From Euphorbia lathyris (Eukaryota > Streptophyta > Magnoliopsida > Malpighiales > Euphorbiaceae): a DNA stretch of 64,000 nucleotides. Below are positions 33,357 to 45,770 of the stretch, piece after piece. The stretch is from NCBI RefSeq assembly GCF_963576675.1, contig NC_088915.1, positions 997,001 through 1,061,000 on the forward strand, read 5' to 3'. The position numbers and the translations under genes were made by a program. Under the pieces are notes generated by a model. The model made no database searches, was not told the DNA's origin, and was given only the letters and a program-made list of their open reading frames with translations. Numbering within the stretch: the first letter of the stretch is position 1; every line of letters begins with the position of its first letter.

Positions 33357-33521
33357 AATCATATATCTTATATTAATCTTTGACACACCCTCAGTTGTCA
33401 GGACTCGAACCCTCGACCGTTTCGTCCTGAAGGCTCTGATACCATGTCATGGAACCAATTGAACTAAAAGGTTGAGCGGATAATTAAGGTCTAATCATAT
33501 ATCTTATGTTCATCTCCGATA
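33357..33521 (-). mobile_element. TRIM-like retroelement (copy 3)
   Basis: On the minus strand, an LTR (33521-33445) ending CCATGACA is followed by TGGTATCAGAGCC and a B-box-like GGGTTCGAGTCCTGAC. The start of the other LTR then appears (33385-33357, TGTCAAAGATTAATATAAGA). Two LTR parts flanking an internal region of only about 60 bp fit the TRIM structure. Confidence 0.7.
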
Positions 33522-35787
33522 TGGGTTTGGTCGTTTCATTTAAAGTAACTTTATTTTAGACTGATTTCATACCCCTATAATATAAACATATGAAATTGAC
33601 CGTTTCATTAATACATGTAACATGGATATCAAATTATATAAAATTGATTTATTCTGATTTGCTTGGTATATATACAAAGAAAAGTATGCAATTTAATATT
33701 TTTAGACCATAAATCTGATCTTGATGAATTCAATGGTATTTTAGTTTTCGGATGTATAAAATGCTGCAAATTCTAATCACAAAATTAGTACATAAATTGA
33801 TTTATTATTTTAGCATATAGTACTTGTTGAGCGTTTTCCGCAACTGCACGGTTTCGCTTGTAGTAATAAAAAGATATCGATCCCACATGAAACGCTTTTT
33901 AACGAAAACTTATTTAAATGTTGTTTAAATACGACTAAGGTTTATAAAATAGAAAATCGTTATTTGAAATTGGTTTTGAGATTCATTTAATAAGAATTAG
34001 ATTAGAACATATGAAGAATGTTAGAAATCAATTATGTTTTGAATATGAATTACAAAACAGAAACGTTTAGTGTTTAAAATAAGAGATTAATTGTATTCGT
34101 TTGCATTAAGCAAAGAAAATAACTTAAAACTTTTTAACAACGAAGCGGGTTGTTGCGAAAAATATTTTTAGCAACGAAATTACATTTTTTGCAACAACAT
34201 TTGCTTGTTACGATACATTCTGTTGCTAAAGGTTTCCGCAACGACTTTTCTGTCATTGCAAAAAATTCAAGTTTGACAACAACACTCTTGTTGCAAATAG
34301 TTAGTTGTTGCAAAAAACAAATTTTAACCATATAGGGAGAATAAAATTTGTTTTTTGCAACAACGATGTTGTTACTATGAACTGAAATAGAAGAGAAATT
34401 GATGTGTAAAATACGGACGCTAGCAAGTAGACTAGGTCGTCTGTAGTATTCGGTAAGACCAAGTGTCGTATTCCACATGGATTGAGATGAAAGTTATGTG
34501 AAATATTACCTTAAACAGTTGTTCGAATATGCGAAATATATTTGAGGTTGGTTTTGTGTTAATAAAACAGTAAGTAAATGCATAAGATAAAAATAACAAG
34601 ATTAGCACAAACTCAGAACAGTTAAATGCTCGAACAACTGTTTCATTAATGGAAGCATACATAAAGTTCCTGGTTTGGGTCTCTCCCTCATTTATCACTA
34701 AGGTCCGGTGTCCCATTTTCAAAGATTCTAAGTAAGTAAGACTAACCAAGTGTCCTTGCGTTAATCTCACAAACAAGCATTAAGTAACAGGAAGCATTCA
34801 TAATGAAACCCCAATATGTGGTAGTTTTCGTATCCATCCATACGACATATGCCGATTAGTTATTTCCGTTACGTCGGAGCACCATCGTGTCATCTTCGGT
34901 AACTATAATATAGATTGGATCCTAATCTATGCTTTAAGCATACTAATAACAACCATTCAGAGATAAACATGCTTCATTAATAAAAACAACATACTCACAA
35001 TCACCATTAGAGGTTGGCCAAGCTTGCTAAGATGGCTGTTCCCTCATTTTCATGAGGAAACAACCTCGACACCATAAAAGATGCTCCCAAAATGGAGGCT
35101 AGAAATATATTGATAAGATGGTATGGTGGCTCTTTACAAAGAAGAAAAATGCATCTATTTATACTAAATAAAGTTCATCTAGGTTAAAAGGGTAAAACTG
35201 TCAACCGACTGTTTAAATCAGAAAAAACAATTATTCCTAGCCATTAGATTGCATACATGTGTTAGGATGGTGACAGTGGATTACAGCTGTATAACACTTC
35301 CTTTCTCTCTTATCCTTTGTAGATCCGCGTGTCAACCCGTTTACCCACTTTTTTACCAGAATCGGAACCGCGAACAACTGTTCGATACTTTTCCACAACT
35401 GTTTGATCCTTCAACTGTTCGATCCTTTCGCACAGCTGTTCTATCAGAATAGATACTTGGAGACGCTGGATCTGCGCATAAGTCCATTTACCCACTTTCT
35501 AACTTGAATTTGGATGGAAACAGGATATTCGATCTTTATGCTCAACTATTTGCTTGACTTTAGATGTTTTGTCAGAATAACCGTTTGTAGCTTGGATTTG
35601 GCTACAAAATTGGTCTTTTATGCTCTTCTCCATGAATGTTTTAGCCAATAAATCTTGTCCAATATGCTCGTATCAGAAATGAACTAAAATAGAAGAGAAA
35701 ACAATAGTTTCATGGCTGATAACCAAGGAGAAATCAGGAAAAATGAAAGAGTAAAATGTGAAATCAATATAATGATCAGACAGGAAG
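33522..35787. other. Decayed repeat-rich region, no gene supported
   Basis: About 33830-34130 and 34400-34520 contain phrases such as GATATCGATCCCACATGAA and GGTAAGACCAAGTGTCGTAT, which resemble leader regions of plant gypsy elements. 34640-35450 resembles further retroelement non-coding sequence. Between them, 34140-34375 has (T)GCAACAAC/GTTGTTGC units. The 114-aa ORFs on the minus strand at 34134-34478 and 34432-34776 have no domain and are not accepted as genes. Confidence 0.35.
34304..34364. repeat. Perfect 22-bp inverted repeat (hairpin)
   Basis: GTTGTTGCAAAAAACAAATT plus two T residues (34304-34325) is exactly complementary to 34343-34364, with a 17-nt loop. It lies inside the GCAACAAC unit cluster. 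Confidence 0.9.
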
Positions 35788-36330
35788 CACTACAACAAAT
35801 CATTACTTGCGCCACGAATCATGCCACGTGAATTCAAAATTCATGGCATATTTTTATTTAGCCACGGGAAAAATAGATTCTACTACATATTTAAGATCAC
35901 TTGATATATTTATGCCACATGTAATTTTTTTCATGACAAAGATACACTTATGCCACGAATCGTGACATAAAATTAGTTTTACTATAAGTAATTCATTTTG
36001 GGGCAAAAATTTATTTATTCTAAAATTAATTTATAACATATTAATTTATTTTTTTTTTTTTCATGTATTTGGCGGGCAGCCAAATTTTTTGATTTGCCTC
36101 CATATGAAAGAAAGAAAAATCGATTTGCCTCCAACAAATCCCCATTGTTCACTCGGGCTCTCAACAAACCCTTTCCCCACTCTCTACCAAATTCGTTGTT
36201 GTTAACTCCCACGCTCAACAGAGTGGTTTCTTTTATCAAATCAGCCAACAAATCACATCGGTTCTAGTTCAATTGATTTGTCCGTCTTCGTGTTCTATTG
36301 ATATAGCTGTTGGGATCGATGTGGTTGGAA
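35788..36330 (+). mobile_element. CACTA-like left end
   Basis: Starts CACTACAACAAATCATTACT, followed by subterminal units ATGCCACG and GCCACGGG to about 35970 and then leader-like sequence. Similar in style to the terminus at 17025. The right end is not found; a copia element lies downstream. Confidence 0.55.
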
Positions 36331-36828
36331 GAAGATTAGGTTTGCCTCCTTTCTCATCTGCACTCATATTGAAACAAAATATTATAATTTGATTGTCTAG
36401 GTTAACTTTACTCATCCCTCACAGCCTCGCTAGATTAAATTTTTAGCTTGAGTAATTGAGTTGATTGTTGGTTGTGTTGTGATGTTCCTTTATTTTTTAA
36501 ATTTATTTAGTGGAGCTGATAGGACCAACAATCTGCAATTTCATGTTTTGGTTTTCATTTGGGGGAAGGATTTCATCCATTATTGTGCGGAAAATGTGAT
36601 GGGTTTGGAAACGATTATGAAATTGCATTGTTGAAGTAGTGTTAAGTTATCATAGTTTTATAATAAGGTATTATAGAAAGAAACAGTGATGGCCCTCATG
36701 GAAAAATTGTTATGAGAAGAAGTCAACTTTTGATTCTCTAGTTACCAATGATAGGATATAATTTTTGGTATTCTCTGATAAGTTATTTGGTTGTTTTAGA
36801 GTTGTTAGCTAGAATAATATCCCTATTT

Positions 36829-37002
36829 GTTAGGAGCTAGTTGGGATAAGATTGTTAAATTTGTTTTTCTGTATCCCACGTTTTTAGTGGGTTGTTTCTT
36901 ATTTGTTCTGTTACTTGTAGGCTATTTAAGCCACCTTCTCATATGGAACAAATCAAGTTATTCTCCCAATTGTTTCTATTGTATTATCAATATTTCTCTA
37001 CA
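36829..37002 (+). repeat. Copia 5' LTR and primer-binding site
   Basis: Starts TGTTAGGAGCTAGTTGGG and ends TTTCTCTACA, with ATTGGTATAGAGCCC directly following as a variant of the Met-tRNA primer-binding site. A start at 36803, at another TGTTAG, is also possible. Confidence 0.6.
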
Positions 37003-37080
37003 ATTGGTATAGAGCCCGCCACTGGGGTCTAAGATTATAAAAGCAGCAGCTTTTGAGTGATTTCAAAACACAAAGAGAGG

Positions 37081-38025
37081 ATGAGTGAAGATAAAAATTT
37101 CATGCAGCCTGCCATTCCACGTTTTGATGGTCACTACGATCATTGGAGCATGCTCATGGAAAATCTCTTGAGATCTAAAGGGTATTGGGATTTGATTGAA
37201 ACTGGTTATAAAGAACCAGAACTTGGAGTAGTTTTGCCTGAAGCGCAGCAGAAGGAGTTTGATGATTTGAAATTGAAGGATCTCAAAGCTAAGAATTATC
37301 TGTTTTAGAGCCTTGACAGAACAATTATTGCTCAAATTCTAGAGAAGCGTACTGCAAAACAGATATGGAGTTCGATGAAACAGAAATTCGAAGGAAATGC
37401 GAGAGTCGAGCGTTCAACTCTTCAAGCATTAAGGAGGGATTTCGAGATTTTGGAGATGAAATCAAGTGAAAATATTACTGATTATTTTGCTCGTGTCATG
37501 AGTATAGCGAATAAGATGAGGAGCAATGGGGAGGAGATGAAGGAAGTTACTATTGTAGAAAAAATCCTTAGAAGTTTAATTGAGAAATTTAACCATGTTG
37601 TTGTCTCAATTGAAGAATCTAAGGATATTGATGCCCTCACAATTGATGAACTCCAAAGTTCACTAGTTGTGCATGAACAAAAGATCCATAGAAGCAACGA
37701 CGAGGAACAGGCCTTGAAAGTGACTTTTGATGACAAAAATGGAGGTCGAGGTAGCTACAAAGGTCGGGGCAGAGGCAGAGTTTTTCAACAAAGACAAAGT
37801 TTCAACAAGGCGACCATTCAGTGCTACAAGTGCCACAATCTTGGGCATTTTCAGTATGAGTGTCCCATGTGGGGGGAGGAGGCCAACTATGTAGAATCAA
37901 ATGAGCATGAAGATATGCTTTTAATGTCGTATGTCGGGATGAATCCAGCAGTGCAGGAGAACATTTGGTTCCTTGATTCAGGCTGCTCAAATCATATGAG
38001 TGGGACAAAGGCTGTCGTTCTGTGA
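37081..38025 (+). pseudogene. Copia gag and start of protease
   Basis: From ATG 37081 the frame reads MSEDKNFMQPAIPRFDGHYD and continues as a copia capsid-like gag (YWDLIETGY; later FARVMSIANKMRSNGE). A TAG at 37306-37308 interrupts it, and the same frame resumes to 38025. A CCHC zinc knuckle CYKCHNLGHFQYEC lies at about 37823-37864, and the protease active site FLDSGCSNHM at about 37972-38001. Just after it a frameshift breaks the protein and the frame continues as ELDETFRESVKLGNNSKM. Confidence 0.88.
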
Positions 38026-40030
38026 ATTGGATGAGACATTTCGGGAGTCGGTGAAATTGGGAAACAATTCCAAAATGGATGTTCTCGGAAAAGGAAGGGT
38101 GAGACTCCATATGAATGGTGGTAATTACTTGATCACTGATGTTTTTTATGTCCCAGAACTGAAGAATAATTTGTTGAGCATTGGACAACTTCAAGAGCAT
38201 GGTCTTGCAATCCTAATTCAATGAGGAAAGTGCAACATATACCATCCGAAGAGAGGGCTTATTATTCAATCTGAGATGACAGCCAATAGAATTTTCATAT
38301 TATTGGCCAAATCTTAAATTGAAAAAGAGAAAGATACATGTTTCTACAAAACAACTTCAGATCTAGCTCATCTTTGGCATTGCAGGTATGGGAATTTAAG
38401 CCATAAAGGTTTAAGAACCTTACAAACAAAAAACATGGTCCATGGTCTTCCACAACTATCTGCCTCAAGTGTGACTTGTACTGATTGCATGGTGGGGCAA
38501 CAACAGAGAGATCCCATATCAAAGAAGAGCACATGGAGAGCCACATAGAAGTTGCAGTTGGTGCATGCAGACATTTGCGGTCCGATCTCTCCAGAGTCCA
38601 ACAGTAAGAAAAGGTACTTGTTGTGCTTCATAAATGATTTTAGTAGGAAGACATGGATATATTTTTTAAATGCGAAGTCAGAAGCTTTCAACATGTTCAA
38701 ATGCTTTAAGAAACTTGTTGAAAATGAAACTAGTTTATCTTTTAAATGCTTGAGTGGGGAGTTTAATTCTGAAGAATTTAATGAGTTTTGCAAGCAGCAT
38801 GGCATTAAAAGGCAATTAACAGCAGCGTACACTCCCCAACAGAACGGTGTGGCAGAACGAAAAAACCGAACCGTGATGAATTTGGTTAGAAGCATGCTAT
38901 CAGAAAAGAAAACACCAAAGAATTTTTCCCGAAGCTATTAATTGGGTAAATCATGTATTGAACAGGAGCCCTACATTAGTAGTGACAGATATCACACCAG
39001 AAGAGGCATGGAGCGGAACCAAACCAGCAGTAGCGCATTTCAGAGTTTTTGGTTGCATTTCACATGTGCATATCCCTGATGAAAGAATGACAAAGTTGGC
39101 CAACAAGAGTTTTCCTTGCATTCTCTTAGGTGTCAGTGATGAATCAAAGGCATATCGCTTATATGATCCAATCTCAAAACGGATTATAGTAAGTTGAGAT
39201 GTCATTTTCGAAGAAGATAAACAGTGGGATTGGGACAAAAGTTTTGATGCACAGATCTTGGTGGACTTGGAATGGGCAGATGATGATAATTGCGATGTTT
39301 TGATCGAAGATGATGTTATCAGTCATGAAGGAGGCAGCGATGGAAACTCAGAAATAATGAATGATGAGCCAAACTCAGCATCATCTTCTAATGCATCATC
39401 AGAAGATTTAAATGGAAGAGGATGAAGAAATCGACAAGCCCCAGCTTACTTGCAAGATTATGTGATTGGTGAGGGGTTTTTAGATGAAGACATTGAGGTT
39501 AACATAACTCAAATTGTGACTGCAGATCCAATTAGTTTTGAAGAGGCAGAAAAAAAATCCTAAATGGAGGTAGGCAATGGATGCGAAAATGGAAGCAATT
39601 GTGCGAAATAAAACATGGAAACTAACTGAGTTACCTGCAGGTGCCAAGAAAATTGGAGTAAAGTGGATTTATAAGACAAAATTCAATGAACTTAGAGAGG
39701 TGGACAAATACAAAGCGAGGTTGGTGGTGAAAGGTTATTCACAAAAAGAAGGAGTGGATTACACCGAAGTTTATGCACCAGTAGCAAGGATGGATACGGT
39801 TCGCATGATTATTGCCTTAGCAGCTCAAAGAAATTGGAAGATTTTCCAACTTGACATGAAGTCGGCTTTCCTTCATGGCAAACAAAGTGAAGATATCTAC
39901 GTAGAGCAGCCAATGGGATATATGCAGAAAGGGAGTGAACAGAAAGTGTATAAATTGCAGAAAGCTCTGTACGGATTGAAACGAGCTCCACGAGCTTGGT
40001 TTAGTCGACTTGAAGCACACTTTAATAAAG
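38026..40030 (+). pseudogene. Copia integrase and reverse transcriptase remnant
   Basis: The frame is broken by stops near 38222, 38314, 38546 and 39196, by a shift near 38925, and by others near 39420 and 39560. Visible landmarks are HLWHCRYGNLSHKG with CTDC (zinc-binding region, one His replaced by Asn), VHADICGPI (first integrase Asp), QQNGVAERKNRT (catalytic Glu), and in RT MDAKMEAIVRNKTWKLTELP, VKWIYKTK, YKARLVVKGY, FQLDMKSAFLHG and YGLKRAPRAW. The second integrase Asp region, normally TDRGGEF, reads CLSGEFNSEEF, so the catalytic Asp is lost. Confidence 0.88.
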
Positions 40031-40079
40031 TGAATGAGGTAATGAACTATTTTAGGGCAAATACCCTTAATTCTCATTA

Positions 40080-40545
40080 ATATTAAAAGTCTAAGATTTA
40101 CATATTTATATTCTTGTTAGGTTTGCTCTCCAAGAAAAATGACTAAGCTAATGAATTAACACCATAAAGAGGATGACACTTGGGTGAATTCGGACCATTG
40201 ATGCTAGGGCAAACATTGGATGGTTAGGATTAAGAGTGGCTGTGACTGGGTGTGTGATGGTGCATCATTGGGCATGTGTTACTCTTCAAGAATCTACCTA
40301 AAGGTATTTGGACATAAAAGCCCCTGATCTTGGTGAAAGGACTTTATTACCCTTGGCAACTCAAAGGTTGCCGACAGATAATTTATAAGTCTTTCAGACT
40401 TATTAATTGTACTTTGTGAACTCTGAACTCTTCATCTTCACCGCCTTTCTCCTTCCTCGAATATTTCTGTATTTCCAAAGCCTAAGGCTTTCTTTCTTCT
40501 TGTTGAATAATCTTCCATGGGTGCATGTTGATGTTATTAGAGGTA
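40080..40545. other. Promoter/leader-like sequence, no ORF
   Basis: A possible TATA motif (AATTTATAAGTC near 40389) is followed by a C/T-rich leader-like stretch up to 40530. It could be an LTR or captured promoter; nothing more can be shown. Confidence 0.3.
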
Positions 40546-40597
40546 TGTGGTATGTCTTATTTATAAATGAAGGTCCGTAGTTTAAAAGTTTGTAAAT

Positions 40598-40952
40598 AGA
40601 GGTATGTGGTATGTTTTTTTTGTAAAATAAAGTATTTAAAATTAAGCTTTTAAGTAATTGATGAAAATCAAGAGTATTTTTTAATTATATCTATATATTA
40701 ACAAAACACAGATCCCAAATTTAAATTGCAATTGTGTAAAATGAATTTAAATATCAATTTAGTTTATAAACTCTCAAGTTTGTAAAAAACGTAAAATTCC
40801 ACCATATTTATTGTTTCTATTTAGGAAGTTGTTTTTTTGATATGTAAGAATAATTTTTTTAAGATAAAAATGCATTTGGTTCTAATCAGAACTTAACTAT
40901 GTAGCTGTAATACTTTATTTTGTAAATAAAACATACCACAGCCTATATTCCT
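40598..40952. mobile_element. Small inverted-repeat element (MITE-like)
   Basis: GAGGTATGTGGTATG...TGTAAAATAAAGTATTT at the left is matched inverted by AATACTTTATTTTGTAAATA and CATACCACAGCC at the right. A further GAGGTATGTGGTATG copy lies at about 40550. It seems to interrupt the MULE transposase remnant. Confidence 0.55.
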
Positions 40953-41390
40953 TCTCTTGAACCTCGAATCATGCATCCCCTTTCCAGGTAATCCTGCACT
41001 CTATTGAAAGTTGTTGATTTTCCTCCAATTTTTCATTGCCATTGGGGACCATTCTGAAATCCATGTTGTTGCAAAAGCCCTCATCTCAATCATTCTATTA
41101 ATCACTTGGATTCTAATATCTTCCATCAATGATATAACCGATTTGTATCTTGCTGCAAGAATCAATGAGTTGAATGTTTCTGACATGTTGTTGTCCCCAA
41201 CAGCACACTTTGATTTGTCCCTAAAATATGTCCTGCACCATGTTTCTTTGTTATAGTATAGAAGATCCTCTACTATGTTTTTTTCCAATAAACTCAAGTA
41301 CTGAAGTTTGTCTTTCAATTCTGACTCAAATGTCAACCTTGCACATTTCCAGAATCTTTTTCTTCTTTCCGCACCTCTCCACTTCATTTC
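40953..41390 (-). pseudogene. MULE transposase fragment
   Basis: On the minus strand the frame reads FWKCARLTFESELKDKLQYL, then IVEDLLYYNKETWCRTYF, then KCAVGDNNMSETFNSLILAA and RMIEMRAFATTW. This is the C-terminal half of the plant MuDR-type transposase domain, between the catalytic core and the SWIM finger. After 41001 a frameshift follows, and the family continues as CRITWKGDACFEVQEKEYR at about 40992-40948, where the small inverted-repeat element begins. The DDE core and SWIM zinc finger are missing. It could not work as a transposase. Confidence 0.85.
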
Positions 41391-41585
41391 TACATAAAAT
41401 ATTAGAGAACATCTAATCATTCTGGGACTTTGACAAATATAAATGGGACTAATCACTTGGTACTAAATGTCAGCAATCATCATGCGCGGTCATCATGCTC
41501 CATGTTTCGCTATGGCATGCGCCATCATCATGCTCCATGTCCATTTAATAATTATGGAATCCATATTTAAAAGTTGTTATTGCAT

Positions 41586-41996
41586 TTTATGGGGTGAGTT
41601 GTATTCTATACTCTAACAAATGGGTAAGGACAATAGTTAAGTCTATTGAAAGTGAAAAGAAACTTGAATTATGCTAGTAAAGTTCTAAAAAGTCCATCCT
41701 TTGTTGTTGGACCCATTTTGTTAAGACAACCAATTCGGACATAATTGTTGAATGACTCATAAGCATTTTAGGAGTGAGTTAATTCTTTGTTCTCAATATA
41801 TGTATAAAATAATCACTTTTTTATCTATTGTTTATGTTTTTTGCGAGAGGATGGATACGAACCCATAAACTCCCATCTCTGAATATATGTATTAAGTGTA
41901 CCAACTGATAAAATAATCAATTTCAATTAATAGAATAAGATTTATTTGGGTTCTCTCCAAAATTTATTATTTCATATCAAAATAAATAGTTGGGTT
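41586..41996. repeat. Dispersed 400-bp repeat, copy 2
   Basis: Direct-orientation partner of 32431-32830. Here there is no TRIM next to it, which helps define the natural left boundary ATTTTATGGGGTGAG. Confidence 0.88.
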
Positions 41997-43755
41997 TTGT
42001 CAAAATTTATAATTGGGTTTTACCAGATACGCTCTGATGGCTAAGTTAGTAATGATTCTGAGATTAAATTAAATGCACAAAAGTAGAGAAACAGTAAGGG
42101 TACCTTTGATCCTAGTTAGCTGAAGTATTTATATAGGTTTCTATAACCTTCTACATCAATGGGGAGTAGGTGAAAGCTCATGTTTAATGAATAACTTCTT
42201 GATGGTTATTAATTGTTGTATGACGGTTCTCATAATTACGGATGTTAGTGCGGTTTTGTCCTTCCAGTCCTGGAGATTCGTCCATGGATCCTTAACCATA
42301 AGAGTATGGATGAAGGATCCTTTGATGTCTAATCCATCTTGGTGCCTATCTTTGCTCATGGTGGCTCCCTCATCCTGTATAATATTTGGATGTTATCAAA
42401 TGGAGATGTATTCATGTCATTACTCTTCATTCATTGCTATTAATTGTCATCAATTCTCCATTTGATAACATACAAATAGCTGTTTTCGAATAGTCTAAGT
42501 CTTTATTTCTCTTAATGGCTATTAATTACCATTTTATTGTATTTATTCTCATTTATAGATGGTTATAAATGCGTCTTTTATTATTCTTAGAACTGTCGAG
42601 GTATATGTACGCTCTCTTTAAGAATAATGACATGTCTCTCTTACGCTCTAATAGGGTGTATCTTGTTATGGTGTGTCTCGTCATGGTCCATATGGCGTGC
42701 TATATAATGTTAGAAACTCATTCCTTTTTCTTTATTATTGCATATTCACCATTGCAATAATCATGTATTAATTATGGATGGTTAACGGTCAAAAGATCAG
42801 ATATTACTTGCCTCTATATCTAAAAATCTTTGTTTTTCATTAATGAATTTTGTATGTTTGTTTTTCTTTTTAGCCAGTAATGGTTTTAATGGTTTTTGTG
42901 TGAGTTATTCGCATATGTGTATATATATAAAAAAATCACTGGTCTATAGTGATTTTCACCTCGTCAGTTATTGACCAAATGAATTTGGTCAATCTAGGCT
43001 AATTAAAATCTATAATGGAGATTAAAATCATCTAGAGCAATTTTCATCTGGTCAGTCAGGTCTAAACTAATGTATTAGAAACTAAACAAACTTATTATTT
43101 ACACATTTTTGTGTGAACAAGTATTGACTACTGCATTCTTAGTTTGTACTTTACTAAAAAATGATGTGTGGTTATTTTTAAATAGTCTAATAACATTCTA
43201 CATATATTTAAGAATTAATTAACAAGAGTTATCTCACTGATTTTGACCACCTAGTTCATGTAATTTTAGTTAAAGAAATAAAAAGAAATTGTTTCTTCAA
43301 AAAGCCTTAATTAGTATTGTGATATAGGTGGAATATTTAGAAACCGTGCATGAATTAGTCAATTCATATTAATAACAATTAAAAATTAGTATAACCTCTT
43401 AAAACGTTTTAAAGAATTAACAATTAATATTAAATTCACTTAAAGAAATTTTGGTTCAAAAAAATAAATTAAATTCACTTTATTCTATTAATGAGATTTC
43501 ATTCTCTACAATCATGGTTCAAAATTTAAAAAGAATTATGACTGTTTAAAGATTTTTAATAGATATCTCAATTGCTCCAATTGGTTACATTTCAATCCAC
43601 ATATTTTTCATACGGTATATTTGGCTTCCTATATAATTTATTCACTATTTCCCCAAATTCTGATATGATATAACATTTTGTAGTAAAATAAGGTTTATTG
43701 TTTGGAACTTAGTTCCAATATACTCTAGAGGTGAAGTACTGAAGGCCGTTCAACA
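41997..43755. other. Upstream region of the B3 gene, no gene supported
   Basis: AT-rich. Around 42050-42460 the sequence resembles retroelement non-coding DNA, including a phrase repeated inverted (CATTTGATAACAT and ATGTTATCAAATG). Short ORFs are not supported. The last few hundred bases before 43756 may hold the B3 promoter, but no clear TATA box can be chosen. Confidence 0.3.
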
Positions 43756-45021
43756 ATGGGTTCTTGCTCTAAGAACAATAATAGAAGGTTACTGTTTAAA
43801 GAAGATCAGAGACCTCATTTTTTCAAGTTCATTGTTGTTGATTCTCTACCTCGACACAAGCTGGTTAGCATTTAATTATCTTCTTCTTCTCACTTTACTC
43901 ATTGTACATTAATCGTATAAAAAAATAAATAGGAAATTCCAAAAAAGTTTGTGAACAATTATGGAGGCGATCTTTCAAGTCCTGTAATCTTAAAGGCACC
44001 TTGGGGTCAGAAATGGAAAGTTGATATTGTGAAAAATGACGGTGAGATTTGGCTCCATAATGGATGGCGAGATTTTGCTGAATTTTACTCACTTATCTTA
44101 TAGTATTTGAATATGATAAGGTTGCTTCTGAATTCAATGTCACCATATTCGACAACAATGCCATAGAGATAAAATATCCTTTTAGTTCTGGAGCTAATGT
44201 TGATGAACAATTTCAAAAGCCAAATATGGTAGTTGTTGAATCAAAAAGTGTTGATTCTACTGAAACCTTGCCTTCAAAAGCGAATCTTGATGAGCAATTC
44301 CAAAGCTTGCTGAATGATGAAGTTGAAGGTATGCTATTTTCATTCTTATAATAAGAAAAGTACATCATGTTTCTAGCAACTTATTCGATTAGTGATTTTC
44401 CATGTTTGTACCCGGAGATACAAAGGGAAAATAAGACTTTTTAGAAGAAACAAAAAACTGACAAAGGAAGACAAAAGGAAGGCTTTTGAAAGAGCAATGT
44501 CCAATTTCCAATCCGAAAATCCTTCATTCATGATTATAATACAACCATCCTATGTGAATAATATCTTGGTAAACATTAATCTCATCATTTTATTTCTTTG
44601 ATATTTATGTATAAATTGGTCCACTTCAACAACTTAATCTAACATTATCCTAATTCCAAAATTATTTTAAAATAAAATACAAAAAGAAAAACATATTGGA
44701 CTTTTAGTCAACAAACAAAAATGAAAAATTTATCATTGTCTTCCTTTCTGTTTTGTCCAGGCTGTACCAGCTAGGTTTGCCAATAAATATATCAACAAAG
44801 ACAGCGCAAATATAACTCTGATTTCGGCCGAGGAAAAAACTTGGTTAGTTGAATATGTGGAGATAAAAACAAGTGGAATTAAGTTAGCTAGACTATGTCG
44901 TGGTTGGAAGAAATTTGTAGATGATAATCATTTGAAAGTTGGTGATGTTTGCGTCTTCGAATTGATTAATCACAATGGAACCACATTTAAAGTTGTAATT
45001 TCAAGAGAAGCAAGATGCTAA
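43756..45021 (+). pseudogene. VRN1/REM-like double-B3 transcription factor gene with a frameshift
   Basis: Four exons can be read: 43756-43863 (MGSCSKNNNRRLLFKEDQRP, then HFFKFIVVDSLPRHKL), 43933-44328, 44393-44568 and 44761-45021, all with GT-AG borders and compatible phases at the junctions. The first B3 domain continues EIPKKFVNNYGGDLSSPVIL and WLHNGWRDFAEFYSL. The expected SYGHFLV-type segment is then shortened, shifting the frame and creating TAG at 44101-44103. The old frame resumes with FEYDKVASEFNVTIFDNNAI. The second B3 is complete: ILAVPARFANKYIN, LCRGWKKFVDDNHLKVGDVC, VFELINHNGTTFKVVI. Such proteins bind DNA in the nucleus. The apparent indel of about 10 bp would truncate the product to about 92 residues; a sequencing error cannot be excluded. 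Confidence 0.85.
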
Positions 45022-45770
45022 AACCACTGGCCAGTGTTAGCTTCATAAAAGATCCCTTCTTCGAGCTATGACCTAGTCTTGATAGCCCCTCTATTCTATT
45101 TTGCCTCTCTTCCTCTACATTGTCAAACATAATTCCAACAAACTAATTTCGTTCGAAACTAAGACTGTAAAGAGTGTGTAGTGTACTTGCTGGAGTTTGA
45201 AGATGCTGATTATAAAGCCATTTGTGATAGGCTTGCCCTTTGCTTGAAGAATCTTTGTTTTGTATTAGTTGTTCTTGACTTATTCTATTTTTTGCTTCTT
45301 ACAAAATAGTTGTTTTGGTTCACTTTGTTATTTGTGGTCCCTTTTGGTTATCTTTGTATTTATATTGAGTAAATTTTGAATCTGCCAAGCCTTCATAAGG
45401 TGAGTATTATGTTAACACTTGTTTCAAGGTTCCTGTATTTTGTTAAATGATCACTATATTGTTATGTGTGCTAAAAACGTTAAGAATTTGTTCAAAAGAC
45501 TTTTATTAGGCTTTTCAAAGAAAAGGTTTACATTTAGCTATTCAATATTTATAAACAAATGAATATACATAGGTTTATATGCTGAAATGCAACCCGACAC
45601 TAGATTTAGCTGCTTCCTATGTCTTGCAAGCATAGAACATGTAGTTGTGGTCTAAATTTGCGATGTTTACATCTTTTTTGTTGTTTCATTAGAACATTAT
45701 AGTTATGTTGACGGATAAATATCACAGATTTATTATATAAATTGGTCATCATTTTGGCTTCTCGGTCCCT
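45022..45770. other. 3' flank of the B3 gene
   Basis: T-rich sequence that probably contains the 3' UTR of the B3 gene. No ORF or RNA gene is recognised. The 99-aa minus-strand ORF 45606-45905 is taken as a shadow of the exon-like block below. Confidence 0.35.

Larger units (their letters stand above)
36829..40030 (+). mobile_element. Decayed Ty1/copia retrotransposon, 3' truncated
   Basis: The order is 5' LTR, primer-binding site, gag with zinc knuckle, protease, integrase, reverse transcriptase, as in Ty1/copia. Multiple stops and frameshifts break the polyprotein. Homology ends within the RT near 40030, after YGLKRAPRAWFSRLEAHFNK, so the rest of RT, RNase H and 3' LTR are missing. It lies downstream of the CACTA-like end at 35788. 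Confidence 0.9.

Noticed and set aside
34134..34776. Two 114-aa minus-strand ORFs
   Set aside because: They overlap repeat units and retroelement-like non-coding DNA, and show no domain or splice support.
37482..38895. Minus-strand ORFs of 84-175 aa
   Set aside because: They are shadows of the copia polyprotein, which has recognisable domains on the plus strand.
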